Source: Nocardioides sp. (GTDB taxonomy: Bacteria; Actinomycetota; Actinomycetes; Propionibacteriales; Nocardioidaceae). From it: a stretch of 64,000 bases of DNA. Positions 52,992 through 60,429 of this stretch are shown piece by piece. The stretch is taken from positions 124,001 to 188,000 of the forward strand of contig NZ_JASEEQ010000007.1 of assembly GCF_030019515.1 (NCBI RefSeq), given 5' to 3'. Below the pieces are notes generated by a model. The model was not told where the DNA came from and made no database searches. It saw only the letters and a list, made by a program, of their open reading frames with translations. The translations under genes were made by a program, and so were the position numbers. Numbering within the stretch: the stretch's first letter is position 1; every line of letters starts with the position of its first letter.

Positions 52992-54148
52992 GCGGGGCGG
53001 TGGTCGCCCCGGCGGACCTCGAGGCGGTCCGCGACCGGCTGGCGCGCAGCCCGGGGGACCTCACGCCGCACCGGGTCGCGTGCGCGCTGCGGGAGAGCGG
53101 CCGGCCGGTGGGCGACGCCGCGGTGCTGGCGACCTACGAGGCGCTGCGCCGCGACGTCGTGGGCGCCGGCCCGCTCGAGCCGCTGCTGCGCACGCCGTAC
53201 GTCACCGACGTCCTGGTCAACGGACCCGAGCACGTCTACCTCGACCGCGGCTCGGGCCTCGAGCTCGCCGACGTCCGGTTCCCCGACGACGAGGCGGTCC
53301 GCCGGCTCGCCCAGCGGCTCGCGGCGCTGGGCGGTCGCCGGCTCGACGACGCCACGCCGTACGTCGACCTCCGCCTGCCCGACGGCACCCGGCTACATGC
53401 GGTCCTGGCCCCACTCGCCCGGCCCGGGACCCTGATCTCGCTGCGGGTCCCGCGGCCACGGACGTTCAGCCTCGACGAGCTGGTCGACCTCGGCACGCTG
53501 ACCGCCGGCACCGCGCGCGTCCTCCTCGCGGTCGTCGAGGCGCGCCTGGCGTTCCTCGTCAGTGGCGGCACCGGGTCCGGCAAGACCGCGCTGCTGGCCG
53601 CGCTGCTGTCGCGGGTCGCCCCCGACGAGCGGATCGTGCTGGTCGAGGACGCCAGCGAGCTGCGTCCCGACCACCCGCACGTGGTCGCCCTCGAAGGCCG
53701 GCCGGCGAACCTCGAGGGGGCCGGCGCGGTCGAGGTCCGGACCCTGGTGCGGCAGGCGCTGCGGATGCGGCCCGACCGGTTGGTGGTCGGGGAGGTTCGC
53801 GGCGGCGAGGTGGTCGACCTGCTCGCCGCCCTCAACACCGGCCATGAGGGCGGCTGCGGGACCCTCCACGCCAACTCCGCGGTCGACGTGCCGGCCCGGG
53901 TCGAGGCGCTGGCGCTCGCGGCCGGGCTCGGCCGGGCGGCCGCGCACAGCCAGCTGGCGTCCGCGGTGCACGCCGTGCTCCACCTCGCTCGCGGTCCGGA
54001 CGGCGTGCGCCGGCTGCGCCAGGTCGCCGTCCCCGAGCGCGGGTCGGACGGCCTGGTCGCGATGGTGCCGGCCCTGGAGGTGGGGGACGACGGCGTCGTG
54101 CGTCACGGCCCGGGAGCCGAGGCGCTCGCCGCCCGGATCGGTCGATGA
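52988..54148 (+). CDS. tadA: Tad pilus assembly ATPase TadA/CpaF
   Basis: Secretion ATPase of 386 aa that drives pilin assembly. N-terminal domain with GPLEPLLRTPYVTDVLVNGPEHVYLDRG; Walker A VSGGTGSGKT near residues 193-202; the Asp box VLVEDASELRP; Walker B RLVVGEVRGGE; His box GHEGGCGTLHANSA. ATG overlaps ssd, and the stop overlaps tadB (ATGA). Membrane-associated hexamer at the cytoplasmic face. Confidence 0.94.
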   Translation: MSGAVVAPADLEAVRDRLARSPGDLTPHRVACALRESGRPVGDAAVLATYEALRRDVVGAGPLEPLLRTPYVTDVLVNGPEHVYLDRGSGLELADVRFPDDEAVRRLAQRLAALGGRRLDDATPYVDLRLPDGTRLHAVLAPLARPGTLISLRVPRPRTFSLDELVDLGTLTAGTARVLLAVVEARLAFLVSGGTGSGKTALLAALLSRVAPDERIVLVEDASELRPDHPHVVALEGRPANLEGAGAVEVRTLVRQALRMRPDRLVVGEVRGGEVVDLLAALNTGHEGGCGTLHANSAVDVPARVEALALAAGLGRAAAHSQLASAVHAVLHLARGPDGVRRLRQVAVPERGSDGLVAMVPALEVGDDGVVRHGPGAEALAARIGR

Positions 54149-54921
54149 TCCCGATCGCGGTCACCTCGGCGGTGCTGGCGGCGCTGCTGCTGGCCCGGCC
54201 ACCGGGCCGTCTCGCCGCGCGCCGGCTGGCGGTGGCGGAGCGCCGCTGGTTGCCGCTCGCGGTGCTGGCGGCCGGGGTCGTGGTCGCCGTGTCGATGCCC
54301 CGCGTCGGGGGACTGGCGCTGGTGCTCGCCGGTGCCGGGACCGGCGCCGCGGCGCTGTGGCGACGCCGACGCCGGCGCCGCGCCGCCGAGCGGGTGGCCG
54401 GCCAGGTGCTGGAGACCTGCGAGCTGCTGGCCGGTGAGCTCGCTGCCGGGCGGCCGCCGGGGGAGGCGCTCGAGCGGGCGGCGACGTCCTGGCCGCCGCT
54501 GGGTCCGGTCGCCGAGGCCTTCCGGGTCGGGGCCGACGTACCCTCCGCGCTGCGCGTACTGGCCGGTGACCTCGAGGGGGCGCGGGACCTGCGCGTGGTC
54601 GCGGCGGCCTGGCAGGTCGCGCACCGCACCGGCCAGGGTCTCGCCTCGGCCGTGGAGCGAGTGGCGGAGTCGCTGCGCGACGGCGCCGCGACCCGGCGCC
54701 TGGTGACCGGCGAGCTGGGGTCGGCCAGGGCGACCGCCCGGCTGGTCGCCGGGCTGCCGGTGCTCGCCCTCGCCATGGGCTCGGGTGCCGGCGGGGATCC
54801 GTGGGGCTTCCTGCTCGGCCACCCCGCCGGTCTGCTGTGCCTCGCGGGCGGGCTGGCCTGCGGGCTGGCCGGCCTGTGGTGGATCGAGGCGATCGCGGCC
54901 GCGGCCGAGGAGTCGTGGTGA
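54145..54921 (+). CDS. tadB: Tad pilus inner-membrane protein TadB
   Basis: T2SS protein F-like membrane platform, 258 aa. Helices: LAALLLARPP at the start, LPLAVLAAGVVVAV with GGLALVLAGAGTGAAALW, and two at the C-terminus (LVAGLPVLALAMGSGAGG, GLLCLAGGLACGLAGLWWIEAIA). The soluble domain has the pattern LAAGRPPGEALERAATSWPPLGPVAEAFRVGADVP, typical of GspF repeats. It anchors TadA. Overlaps both neighbours by 4 bp. Confidence 0.88.
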   Translation: MIPIAVTSAVLAALLLARPPGRLAARRLAVAERRWLPLAVLAAGVVVAVSMPRVGGLALVLAGAGTGAAALWRRRRRRRAAERVAGQVLETCELLAGELAAGRPPGEALERAATSWPPLGPVAEAFRVGADVPSALRVLAGDLEGARDLRVVAAAWQVAHRTGQGLASAVERVAESLRDGAATRRLVTGELGSARATARLVAGLPVLALAMGSGAGGDPWGFLLGHPAGLLCLAGGLACGLAGLWWIEAIAAAAEESW

Positions 54922-55640
54922 CCGCTCTGCTCAGTGTCCTCCCGGCGCTGGCCGCCGCCGCTGCGGCAGCACTCCTGCTCCCGCACCGTCCGACCCTGTC
55001 GGTCGCGCGGACCCGGCCCGAGGCGGCGCCGTCGGCCGGCTGGCTGCATGGCCACCGGTGGCTGTGGAGCGGCCTGGCGGCCATCGGCGCGCTGGCCCTC
55101 GTCGGCGGCCGGGCCGGCCCGCCGGCTGCCGTGGTCGCGGCCGTCGCGACCTGGACGATCATCGGTCGCGCCGAGACGCCCGACGCACGCCGCCGACGCG
55201 AGGCCGTGCGCCAGGACCTGCCGCACGTGGTGGACCTCTTCGCCGCCACGCTGCGCGGCGGGGCTGCTCCCGCCGAGGGGATCGCGCTGGTCTGCGCCGC
55301 TCTCCCCGGCCCGGCAGCCGACCGGCTCTCCGGGATCACCGCCCGACTCGCCCTCGGCCTGGATCCGGGTCAGGTCTGGTCGGCGCTCGCCGACGACCCT
55401 CATCTCGGCCGGCTCGGCCGAACCCTCGCCCGAGCGCATACCTCGGGGGCCCCGGTGGTCGCCGCTGTCGAGCGGCTCGCCGACGACCTCGCCCGCTCGG
55501 CGCGCGCCGACACCGAGGAGCGGGCCCGCGCGGTCGGGGTGAAGGCGGCCCTGCCGCTCGGCCTGTGCCTGCTGCCCGCGTTCGTGCTCATCGGGATCGT
55601 CCCGCTCGTCGTCGCGCTCCTCGCGACCCTCGAGCTCTGA
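54918..55640 (+). CDS. tadC: Tad pilus inner-membrane protein TadC
   Basis: Second GspF-type platform protein, 240 aa. Hydrophobic starts LSVLPALAAAAAAALLL and LAAIGALALVGGRAGPPAAVVAAVATW; soluble part RQDLPHVVDLFAATLRGGAAPAEGIALVCAAL, DDPHLGRLGRTLARAHTSGAPVVAAVERLADDL; C-terminal helix PLGLCLLPAFVLIGIVPLVVALLATL. GTG at 54918 overlaps the tadB stop (GTGA); a GTG one codon earlier is equal. A strong hairpin follows before the pilin gene. Confidence 0.88.
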   Translation: MTALLSVLPALAAAAAAALLLPHRPTLSVARTRPEAAPSAGWLHGHRWLWSGLAAIGALALVGGRAGPPAAVVAAVATWTIIGRAETPDARRRREAVRQDLPHVVDLFAATLRGGAAPAEGIALVCAALPGPAADRLSGITARLALGLDPGQVWSALADDPHLGRLGRTLARAHTSGAPVVAAVERLADDLARSARADTEERARAVGVKAALPLGLCLLPAFVLIGIVPLVVALLATLEL

Positions 55641-55651
55641 GCCGTCCCGTG

Positions 55652-55682
55652 GGCCGGCCCGGCCGGCCTGGCCGGGCCGGCC
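55652..55682 (+). terminator. Hairpin between tadC and the pilin gene
   Basis: 13-bp stem of GGCCGG-type repeats with a 5-nt loop, 11 bp past the tadC stop. It should separate assembly genes from pilin genes and allow different expression levels. The next 230 bp before the pilin ATG has no gene and presumably holds a promoter. Confidence 0.6.
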
Positions 55683-55916
55683 GGGAGCGCCTGGTCGGTG
55701 CGGGGTCGGCGGTGGCCGAGCAACCGTTCGGGGGGCGGCGTCGGTTGCCTGGGCACCGCTGGTCGGGCCGGACCGGTGCGGGGCCCGGTCACCGTCCACC
55801 GGACGGCTTCCGGCGGGGCCGTCCCCACCCGGCGCCCGGGCGCCGACGCGCCGCCGCGATCTCCCGCAGGGTCGAGGGCGACGGCCGCACCGGGCGGCCG
55901 GGAAACGGAGACCCTG

Positions 55917-56162
55917 ATGTCCCTGCAGCACCCCGACCGAGACCGCGGGCGACAGCTCGCCTTCCGGCCCGCCCTACGCCGTGCCCGTGGGGTCGACCGG
56001 TGTCGCGACGAGCGCGGCATCACCACTGCGGAGTACGCCGTCGGCACGGCCGCCGGTGCCGGCCTGGCCGGACTCCTCTACAAGCTGCTCACGGGCGGGT
56101 TCGGCGAGCAGCTGCTCAAGACCCTGTTCGACCACGTCCTCGGGCTGCTGGGCATCGGATGA
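55917..56162 (+). CDS. Flp-type pilin (DUF4244)
   Basis: Probable major pilin of 81 aa, DUF4244. A basic leader (RPALRRARGVDRCRDERG) is followed by ITTAEYAVGTAAGAGLAGLLYKLLT, where the Glu-Tyr pair after the expected cleavage site matches Flp pilins, and a C-terminal helix (GEQLLKTLFDHVLGLLGIG). A prepilin peptidase (TadV) is not in the window. ATG with ACGGAG upstream; the stop overlaps TadE as ATGA. Confidence 0.88.
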   Translation: MSLQHPDRDRGRQLAFRPALRRARGVDRCRDERGITTAEYAVGTAAGAGLAGLLYKLLTGGFGEQLLKTLFDHVLGLLGIG

Positions 56163-56536
56163 GCTCGTCCAGGGGCGGGCGCCGCGACGAGCGCGGAGCC
56201 GCGACGGCCGAGCTCGCCATGGTGCTTCCGCTCCTGGTCGCGATCACGATCGGCCTGGTGTGGCTGCTCGCGGTCGGCGCCGCGCAGGTCCGCGCCGTCG
56301 ACGCGGCGCGCGAGGCCGCCCGGGCGGTTGCCCGCGGTGACAGCGTGACCGCGGCCGTGGCGCGCGGCGAGGACGTCGCGCCGTCCGGCAGCCGGGTGAG
56401 CGTCCACGACGACGGCGGCCAGGTGACCGCCGTCGTCGTGGGCCGGGTCCGAGGTCCGGGCGGGCTGTTCGGGCGGCTGCCCGGGGTCACCGTCTCGGCG
56501 CAGGCGGTCGCCCTCACGGAGGGCTCGTCGCCGTGA
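56159..56536 (+). CDS. TadE-family pseudopilin
   Basis: 125-aa minor pilin. A TadE-like start, RDERGAATAELAMVLPLLVAITIGLVWLL, gives one membrane helix with Glu at +5; the rest is an extracellular domain (VRAVDAAREAARAVARGDS, SVHDDGGQVTAVVVGRV). It probably initiates or caps the pilus. Overlaps the pilin gene and the next gene by 4 bp each. Confidence 0.87.
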   Translation: MSSSRGGRRDERGAATAELAMVLPLLVAITIGLVWLLAVGAAQVRAVDAAREAARAVARGDSVTAAVARGEDVAPSGSRVSVHDDGGQVTAVVVGRVRGPGGLFGRLPGVTVSAQAVALTEGSSP

Positions 56537-56898
56537 GCGGCGCGACGATGCGGCGCAGCGCCCGCGAGGCTCGCGGCTCGGCGACCCTGTTCGCGGTGTC
56601 CTGCCTGGCGGTGCTGCTCCTGCTCGGCGCGGCGCTCGGGGTGGTCGGCGCGATGGTGCGTGCCCATCGGATGGCGCAGTCAGCCGCCGACCTCGCGGCG
56701 CTCGCCGCCGCGACCGCGCTCGGCCGCGGCGGAGAGCCGTGCGCGGCCGGCACGGCTGTGGCGGTGGCCAACGGCGCCCGGCTGGCGGGGTGCTCGGTCA
56801 CGGGCCGCGAGGTGCTCGTGCGGGTCGAGGTCGAAGGGCCGCACTGGCTCGGACAGACCGCCGACCTGTCCGCCGAGGCCCGGGCGGGACCGGGCTGA
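56533..56898 (+). CDS. TadG/TadE-like secretion protein (Rv3654c type)
   Basis: 121-aa protein with one N-terminal helix (GSATLFAVSCLAVLLLLGAALGVVGAMV) preceded by a basic stretch (MRRSAREARG), and an extracellular part with MAQSAADLAALAAATALGRGGEPCAAGTAVAVANGARLAGC; the two Cys may form a disulfide. It is the last gene of the Tad operon. The GTG at 56533 overlaps TadE; the ATG five codons later (MRRSAR) is also possible. Confidence 0.83.
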   Translation: MSGATMRRSAREARGSATLFAVSCLAVLLLLGAALGVVGAMVRAHRMAQSAADLAALAAATALGRGGEPCAAGTAVAVANGARLAGCSVTGREVLVRVEVEGPHWLGQTADLSAEARAGPG

Positions 56899-56954
56899 GC
56901 GGCAGGGGCCGCGCAGCAGCGGTCCAGCGGCAGCAGGGAGGGCGCCGAGCCGGG

Positions 56955-57266
56955 TCAGAGCGACCGGTCGTCGCGGTCGCTCTCCCGCTCCTCCGCGCGG
57001 CGCTCGGCCTCGCGCTCGTCGAGCTTCTCCGACAGCTCGTTGAGCCGCTTGCTGTCCCGGCGCTGTCGGAGGCTGCGCTTGGTGCCCCACTTGGTGAGTC
57101 CGAGGCCCCACAGGATGGCGACTCCGGCGCCCAGGCCGATGAAGAACAGCGTGACGGCGCCGATGTCGGTGCCGAGCAGCTCGACGCCCGAGCCGTCCGC
57201 AGTGCCGATCGCCGCGACGATCGCCACCGCGCCCAGTGCGATGAGCAGGAGGCCGAGGATCACCAT
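56955..57266 (-). CDS. Small two-TM protein with coiled-coil tail
   Basis: Unrecognised 103-aa membrane protein: helices VILGLLLIALGAVAIVAAIG and IGAVTLFFIGLGAGVAILWGLGL, then a charged helical tail (LRQRRDSKRLNELSEKLDEREAERRAEERESDRDD) that should form a coiled coil in the cytoplasm. The stretch DGSGVELLGTDIGAVTLFFIGLGAG is of a type seen in short actinobacterial membrane proteins. It follows the helicase gene on the same strand with a 9-bp gap, so co-transcription is likely. Function unknown. Confidence 0.78.
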   Translation of the reverse strand: MVILGLLLIALGAVAIVAAIGTADGSGVELLGTDIGAVTLFFIGLGAGVAILWGLGLTKWGTKRSLRQRRDSKRLNELSEKLDEREAERRAEERESDRDDRSL

Positions 57267-57275
57267 GCGGCGAGA

Positions 57276-59654
57276 CTAGGGCGATCCGAGGAGTACGTCG
57301 AGGAGCGCGGCGGCACCGGCCTTGTCGAGCGGGTTGTTCTGGTTGCCGCACTTGGGCGACTGGATGCACGACGGGCAGCCGTCGTCGCACGTGCACGAGC
57401 GGATCGTGTCGCGGGTCGCCGTGAGCCACTCGCGGGCGGCCCGGAAGCCGCGCTCGGCGAACCCGGCACCGCCGGGGTGGCCGTCGTGGACGAACACCGT
57501 GAGCCGCCCGGTGTCGGGGTGCACCGCGGTGGACACCCCGCCGATGTCCCACCGGTCGCAGGTCGCGAACAGCGGCAGCAGGCCGATCGAGCAGTGCTCG
57601 GCGGCGTGCGCGGCACCCGGCAGGTCCCGGCCGGTGAGGCCGGCCTCGGTCAGCGCGTGCTCGGGCACGGTCCACCACACGGCCGCCGTGCGCAGCGAGC
57701 GCTCGGGCAGATCGAGCGGCTCCTCGCCGAGCACGTCGCCGCCGGGCTGGCGCCGCTTGAGGAACGACACCACCTGATGGGTGACGTCGACCTCCCCGAA
57801 GGAGAGCCGGCAGTCGCCCCAAGCGGCGTGCTCGCGCTCGCGCACGATCGAGATCTCGGTGACCTCGCGCGCGGTGGTGGTGTAGTCGAGCTCGGCGCGC
57901 TCGATCACGGCCACGTGGTCCTCGAGGTCCAGCGAGCTGACGAGCCAGGTCTCGCCGCGGTGCACGTAGACGGAGCCGGGGTGGGCGGTCGCGTGCGCGC
58001 TCGAGGCGTCGACCGTGCCGACCACGCGGCCGGTGTCGGCCTCGACGAGCTGGACCGGGGCACCGCCGGTCGACCGGATGTCGGCGAGGTCGCTGGCCCG
58101 ACGACGGTCGGTCCAGAACCAGCCGCGCGGACGCCGTCGCAGCAGCCCGCCCTCGGTCAGGGCGTCGACGACCTCCCGGGCGGTCGGGCCGAACAGCGGC
58201 AGGTCGGCCTCGGTGAGAGGCGCCTCGTGGGCGGCCGCGCACAGGTGCGGGCCGAGGACGTAGGGGTTGGCCGGATCGAACACGGTCGCCTCGACCGGGC
58301 GTCCCAGCAGTGCCTCGGGGTGGGTGACGAGGTAGGTGTCGAGCGGGTCGTCGCGGGCGACCAGGATCCCGAGCGCGTCCTGGGCGTCCCGGCCGGCGCG
58401 ACCGACCTGCTGCCACAGGGCCGCGCGGGTGCCGGGGAAGCCGGCCATCACCACGGCGTCCAGGCCGCTGATGTCGATGCCCAGCTCGAGGGCGTTGGTC
58501 GCGGCGAGCCCGGTGATCTCCCCGCGCCGCAGCGACTCCTCGATCGCGCGGCGCTCCTCGGGCAGGTAGCCGCCGCGGTACGACGCCACCCGGGCAGCGA
58601 GCAGCGGGTCGACGTCGGTGAGCAGCTCGGCGGCCGCCATCGCGACCTGCTCGGCGCCGCGGCGCGAGCGGATGAACGCGAGGGTGCGCACGTCCTCCGC
58701 CACCAGGTCGGCGAGCAGATCGGCGGTCTCCGAGGAAGCGGCCCGGCGCACCGGCGCGCCGTTCTCGCCGGTGAAGGAGGTGAACGGCGGTTCCCACAGC
58801 AGCAGCGAGACCCGGCCCCGGGGGGAGGCGTCGGCGGTCACCGCCAGCACGTCGAGGCCGGTCAGCCGCCGCGCGGCGACCTCGGGCTCGGCGACCGTGG
58901 CCGAGGCCAGCACGAACGTCGGGCTGGCGCCGTACGCCGCGCACACGCGGCGCAGCCGCCGCAGCACGTGGGAGACGTGCGCGCCGAAGACCCCGCGGTA
59001 GTGGTGACACTCGTCGACGACGACGTACTGCAGCGAGCCGAGAAACCCCGCCCAGCGTGAGTGTCCGGGCAGCAGTGAGTGATGCAGCATGTCGGGATTG
59101 GTGAGGACGTACTCGCCGTGGTCACGCGCCCAGTCGCGCTGCTCGCGGGAGCTGTCGCCGTCGTGGGTGACGGCCCGCAGGTCGAGTCCGAGGTCGGTCA
59201 GTCCGGCGAGCTGGTCCTGGGCCAGCGCCTTGGTCGGTGCGATGTACAGGACGGTGGCACCGCGCTGGCCCCGGGGACCCCGGGTGGCGCGGACGGTCGA
59301 GAGCGCGGGGAGCTGGTAGGCCAGGCTCTTGCCGGAGGCGGTGCCCGTCGCGAGCACGACGTGCTGGCCGGCGTGGGCGGCGTGCGCGGCCACGACCTGG
59401 TGCTGCCAGGGGCGGGCGACGCCGCGGGCCTCGAAGGCGGCGACGACCTCGGGCGCCGCCCACGCGGGCCAGTCCGCGTGGCGGGCCGCCCGGGCGGGGA
59501 GCACCTCCAGGTGGCGCAGCCGGTCCTCGCGTCCGGGCCCGGCCGCGAGCCGCTCGACCACGTCGCGGAGGTCGCCGCCACGACTTGCGGGCCCATGGGC
59601 GCTGCGCGCGGGCCCATGGGTGCCGCGCGTCTGGGAACCCACCACCGCACTCAC
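57276..59654 (-). CDS. DEAD/DEAH helicase with DUF1998 zinc-binding domain (MrfA-like)
   Basis: Superfamily 2 DNA helicase of 792 aa. Motif I ATGTASGKS, Ia APTKALAQDQL, II VVDECHHYRG, III ASATV, VI QQVGRAGRD are present. The C-terminal DUF1998 domain ends with a four-Cys zinc site CTCDDGCPSCIQSPKC. This matches Bacillus MrfA, which acts in mitomycin/crosslink repair, and mycobacterial Rv3649. The GTG at 59654 with GAGGA upstream is chosen; the frame upstream is open but has no conserved sequence. Divergent from bldG. The N-terminus carries a short Gly/His/Ala-rich stretch (GTHGPARSAHGPASRGG). Confidence 0.88.
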   Translation of the reverse strand: MSAVVGSQTRGTHGPARSAHGPASRGGDLRDVVERLAAGPGREDRLRHLEVLPARAARHADWPAWAAPEVVAAFEARGVARPWQHQVVAAHAAHAGQHVVLATGTASGKSLAYQLPALSTVRATRGPRGQRGATVLYIAPTKALAQDQLAGLTDLGLDLRAVTHDGDSSREQRDWARDHGEYVLTNPDMLHHSLLPGHSRWAGFLGSLQYVVVDECHHYRGVFGAHVSHVLRRLRRVCAAYGASPTFVLASATVAEPEVAARRLTGLDVLAVTADASPRGRVSLLLWEPPFTSFTGENGAPVRRAASSETADLLADLVAEDVRTLAFIRSRRGAEQVAMAAAELLTDVDPLLAARVASYRGGYLPEERRAIEESLRRGEITGLAATNALELGIDISGLDAVVMAGFPGTRAALWQQVGRAGRDAQDALGILVARDDPLDTYLVTHPEALLGRPVEATVFDPANPYVLGPHLCAAAHEAPLTEADLPLFGPTAREVVDALTEGGLLRRRPRGWFWTDRRRASDLADIRSTGGAPVQLVEADTGRVVGTVDASSAHATAHPGSVYVHRGETWLVSSLDLEDHVAVIERAELDYTTTAREVTEISIVREREHAAWGDCRLSFGEVDVTHQVVSFLKRRQPGGDVLGEEPLDLPERSLRTAAVWWTVPEHALTEAGLTGRDLPGAAHAAEHCSIGLLPLFATCDRWDIGGVSTAVHPDTGRLTVFVHDGHPGGAGFAERGFRAAREWLTATRDTIRSCTCDDGCPSCIQSPKCGNQNNPLDKAGAAALLDVLLGSP

Positions 59655-59860
59655 CCCGTCATCCTCACCGACACCACCGACAGCGACACCCGAGCCCGGC
59701 GCCACGCCGGCGGCGTACCCTGTGCTGTCCTCGCCCACCCGACGATCTGTGGCCAGTTTGTGCACGGGGAGGCGCGGGCGTGGTTTCATTGTGCAGGCCG
59801 GATGTCGGGCTTCTGCCGCGACTCCTCCGGCAACCGAACAAGCCGCACCGGGAGAACTAG

Positions 59861-60199
59861 GTGGACCTGACTCTGACGACGCGCGACGCCGGTGGGAAGA
59901 CCATCGTTGCCGTCGGGGGCGAGATCGACGTCTACACCGCCCCCAAGCTGCGCGACAAGATCACCGAGCTGGTGGCCGCAGGCGTCTACGACATCGTCGT
60001 CGACATGGAGGAGGTCGAGTTCCTCGACTCGACCGGTCTCGGCGTCCTAGTCGGCGGCCTGAAGAAGGTCCGCGCCCACGACGGCGCGCTCCAGCTGGTG
60101 TGCACTCAGGACCGCCTCCTGAAGATCTTCCGCATCACCGGGCTCGCCAAGGTCTTCGTGATCCACGACTCCGCCGACGCCGCGCTCGCTGGCAGCTGA
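59861..60199 (+). CDS. Anti-sigma factor antagonist (STAS, BldG-like)
   Basis: STAS-domain protein of 112 aa that frees a sigma factor by binding its anti-sigma factor. The phosphorylated Ser is in [18 protein letters not shown] (DSTG, ~residue 57). Place and length match BldG of Streptomyces, also near a helicase and hppA. GTG with GGGAGAA upstream. Since two SigF-type sigma factors are encoded at 20.7-23.2 kb, they are natural but unproven downstream targets; no anti-sigma kinase is in the window. Confidence 0.9.
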   Translation: MDLTLTTRDAGGKTIVAVGGEIDVYTAPKLRDKITELVAAGVYDIVVDMEEVEFLDSTGLGVLVGGLKKVRAHDGALQLVCTQDRLLKIFRITGLAKVFVIHDSADAALAGS

Positions 60200-60335
60200 C
60201 GCCCCACCGACCGGGCGCGAGCGCTCCGTCCGAGGTCCCGACGTTTCGGGCCCTTAGACCCGTCGGCCCCGCGACGAGATGGTCTAGCCTCGTCGCCAAC
60301 CCATCCCGTACGGCGTACGAGCGCGCCCGCAGCTG

Positions 60336-60351
60336 TGTGTACCGGGTCACA
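60336..60351. promoter_or_regulatory. Candidate CRP/GlxR operator of hppA
   Basis: TGTGTACCGGGTCACA matches TGTGA-N6-TCACA at nine of ten fixed positions. It lies 79-94 bp upstream of the hppA ATG. A TAGACT at 60377-60382 could be the -10 element, which would place the site near -45. Confidence 0.55.
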
Positions 60352-60429
60352 TGTGCGTACCCGCCGGCAGCCCGTGCGTAGACTCCGCGTCGTCCGTGAG
60401 ACCTGAATCACTCTCCCAGGAGGAAGCAC

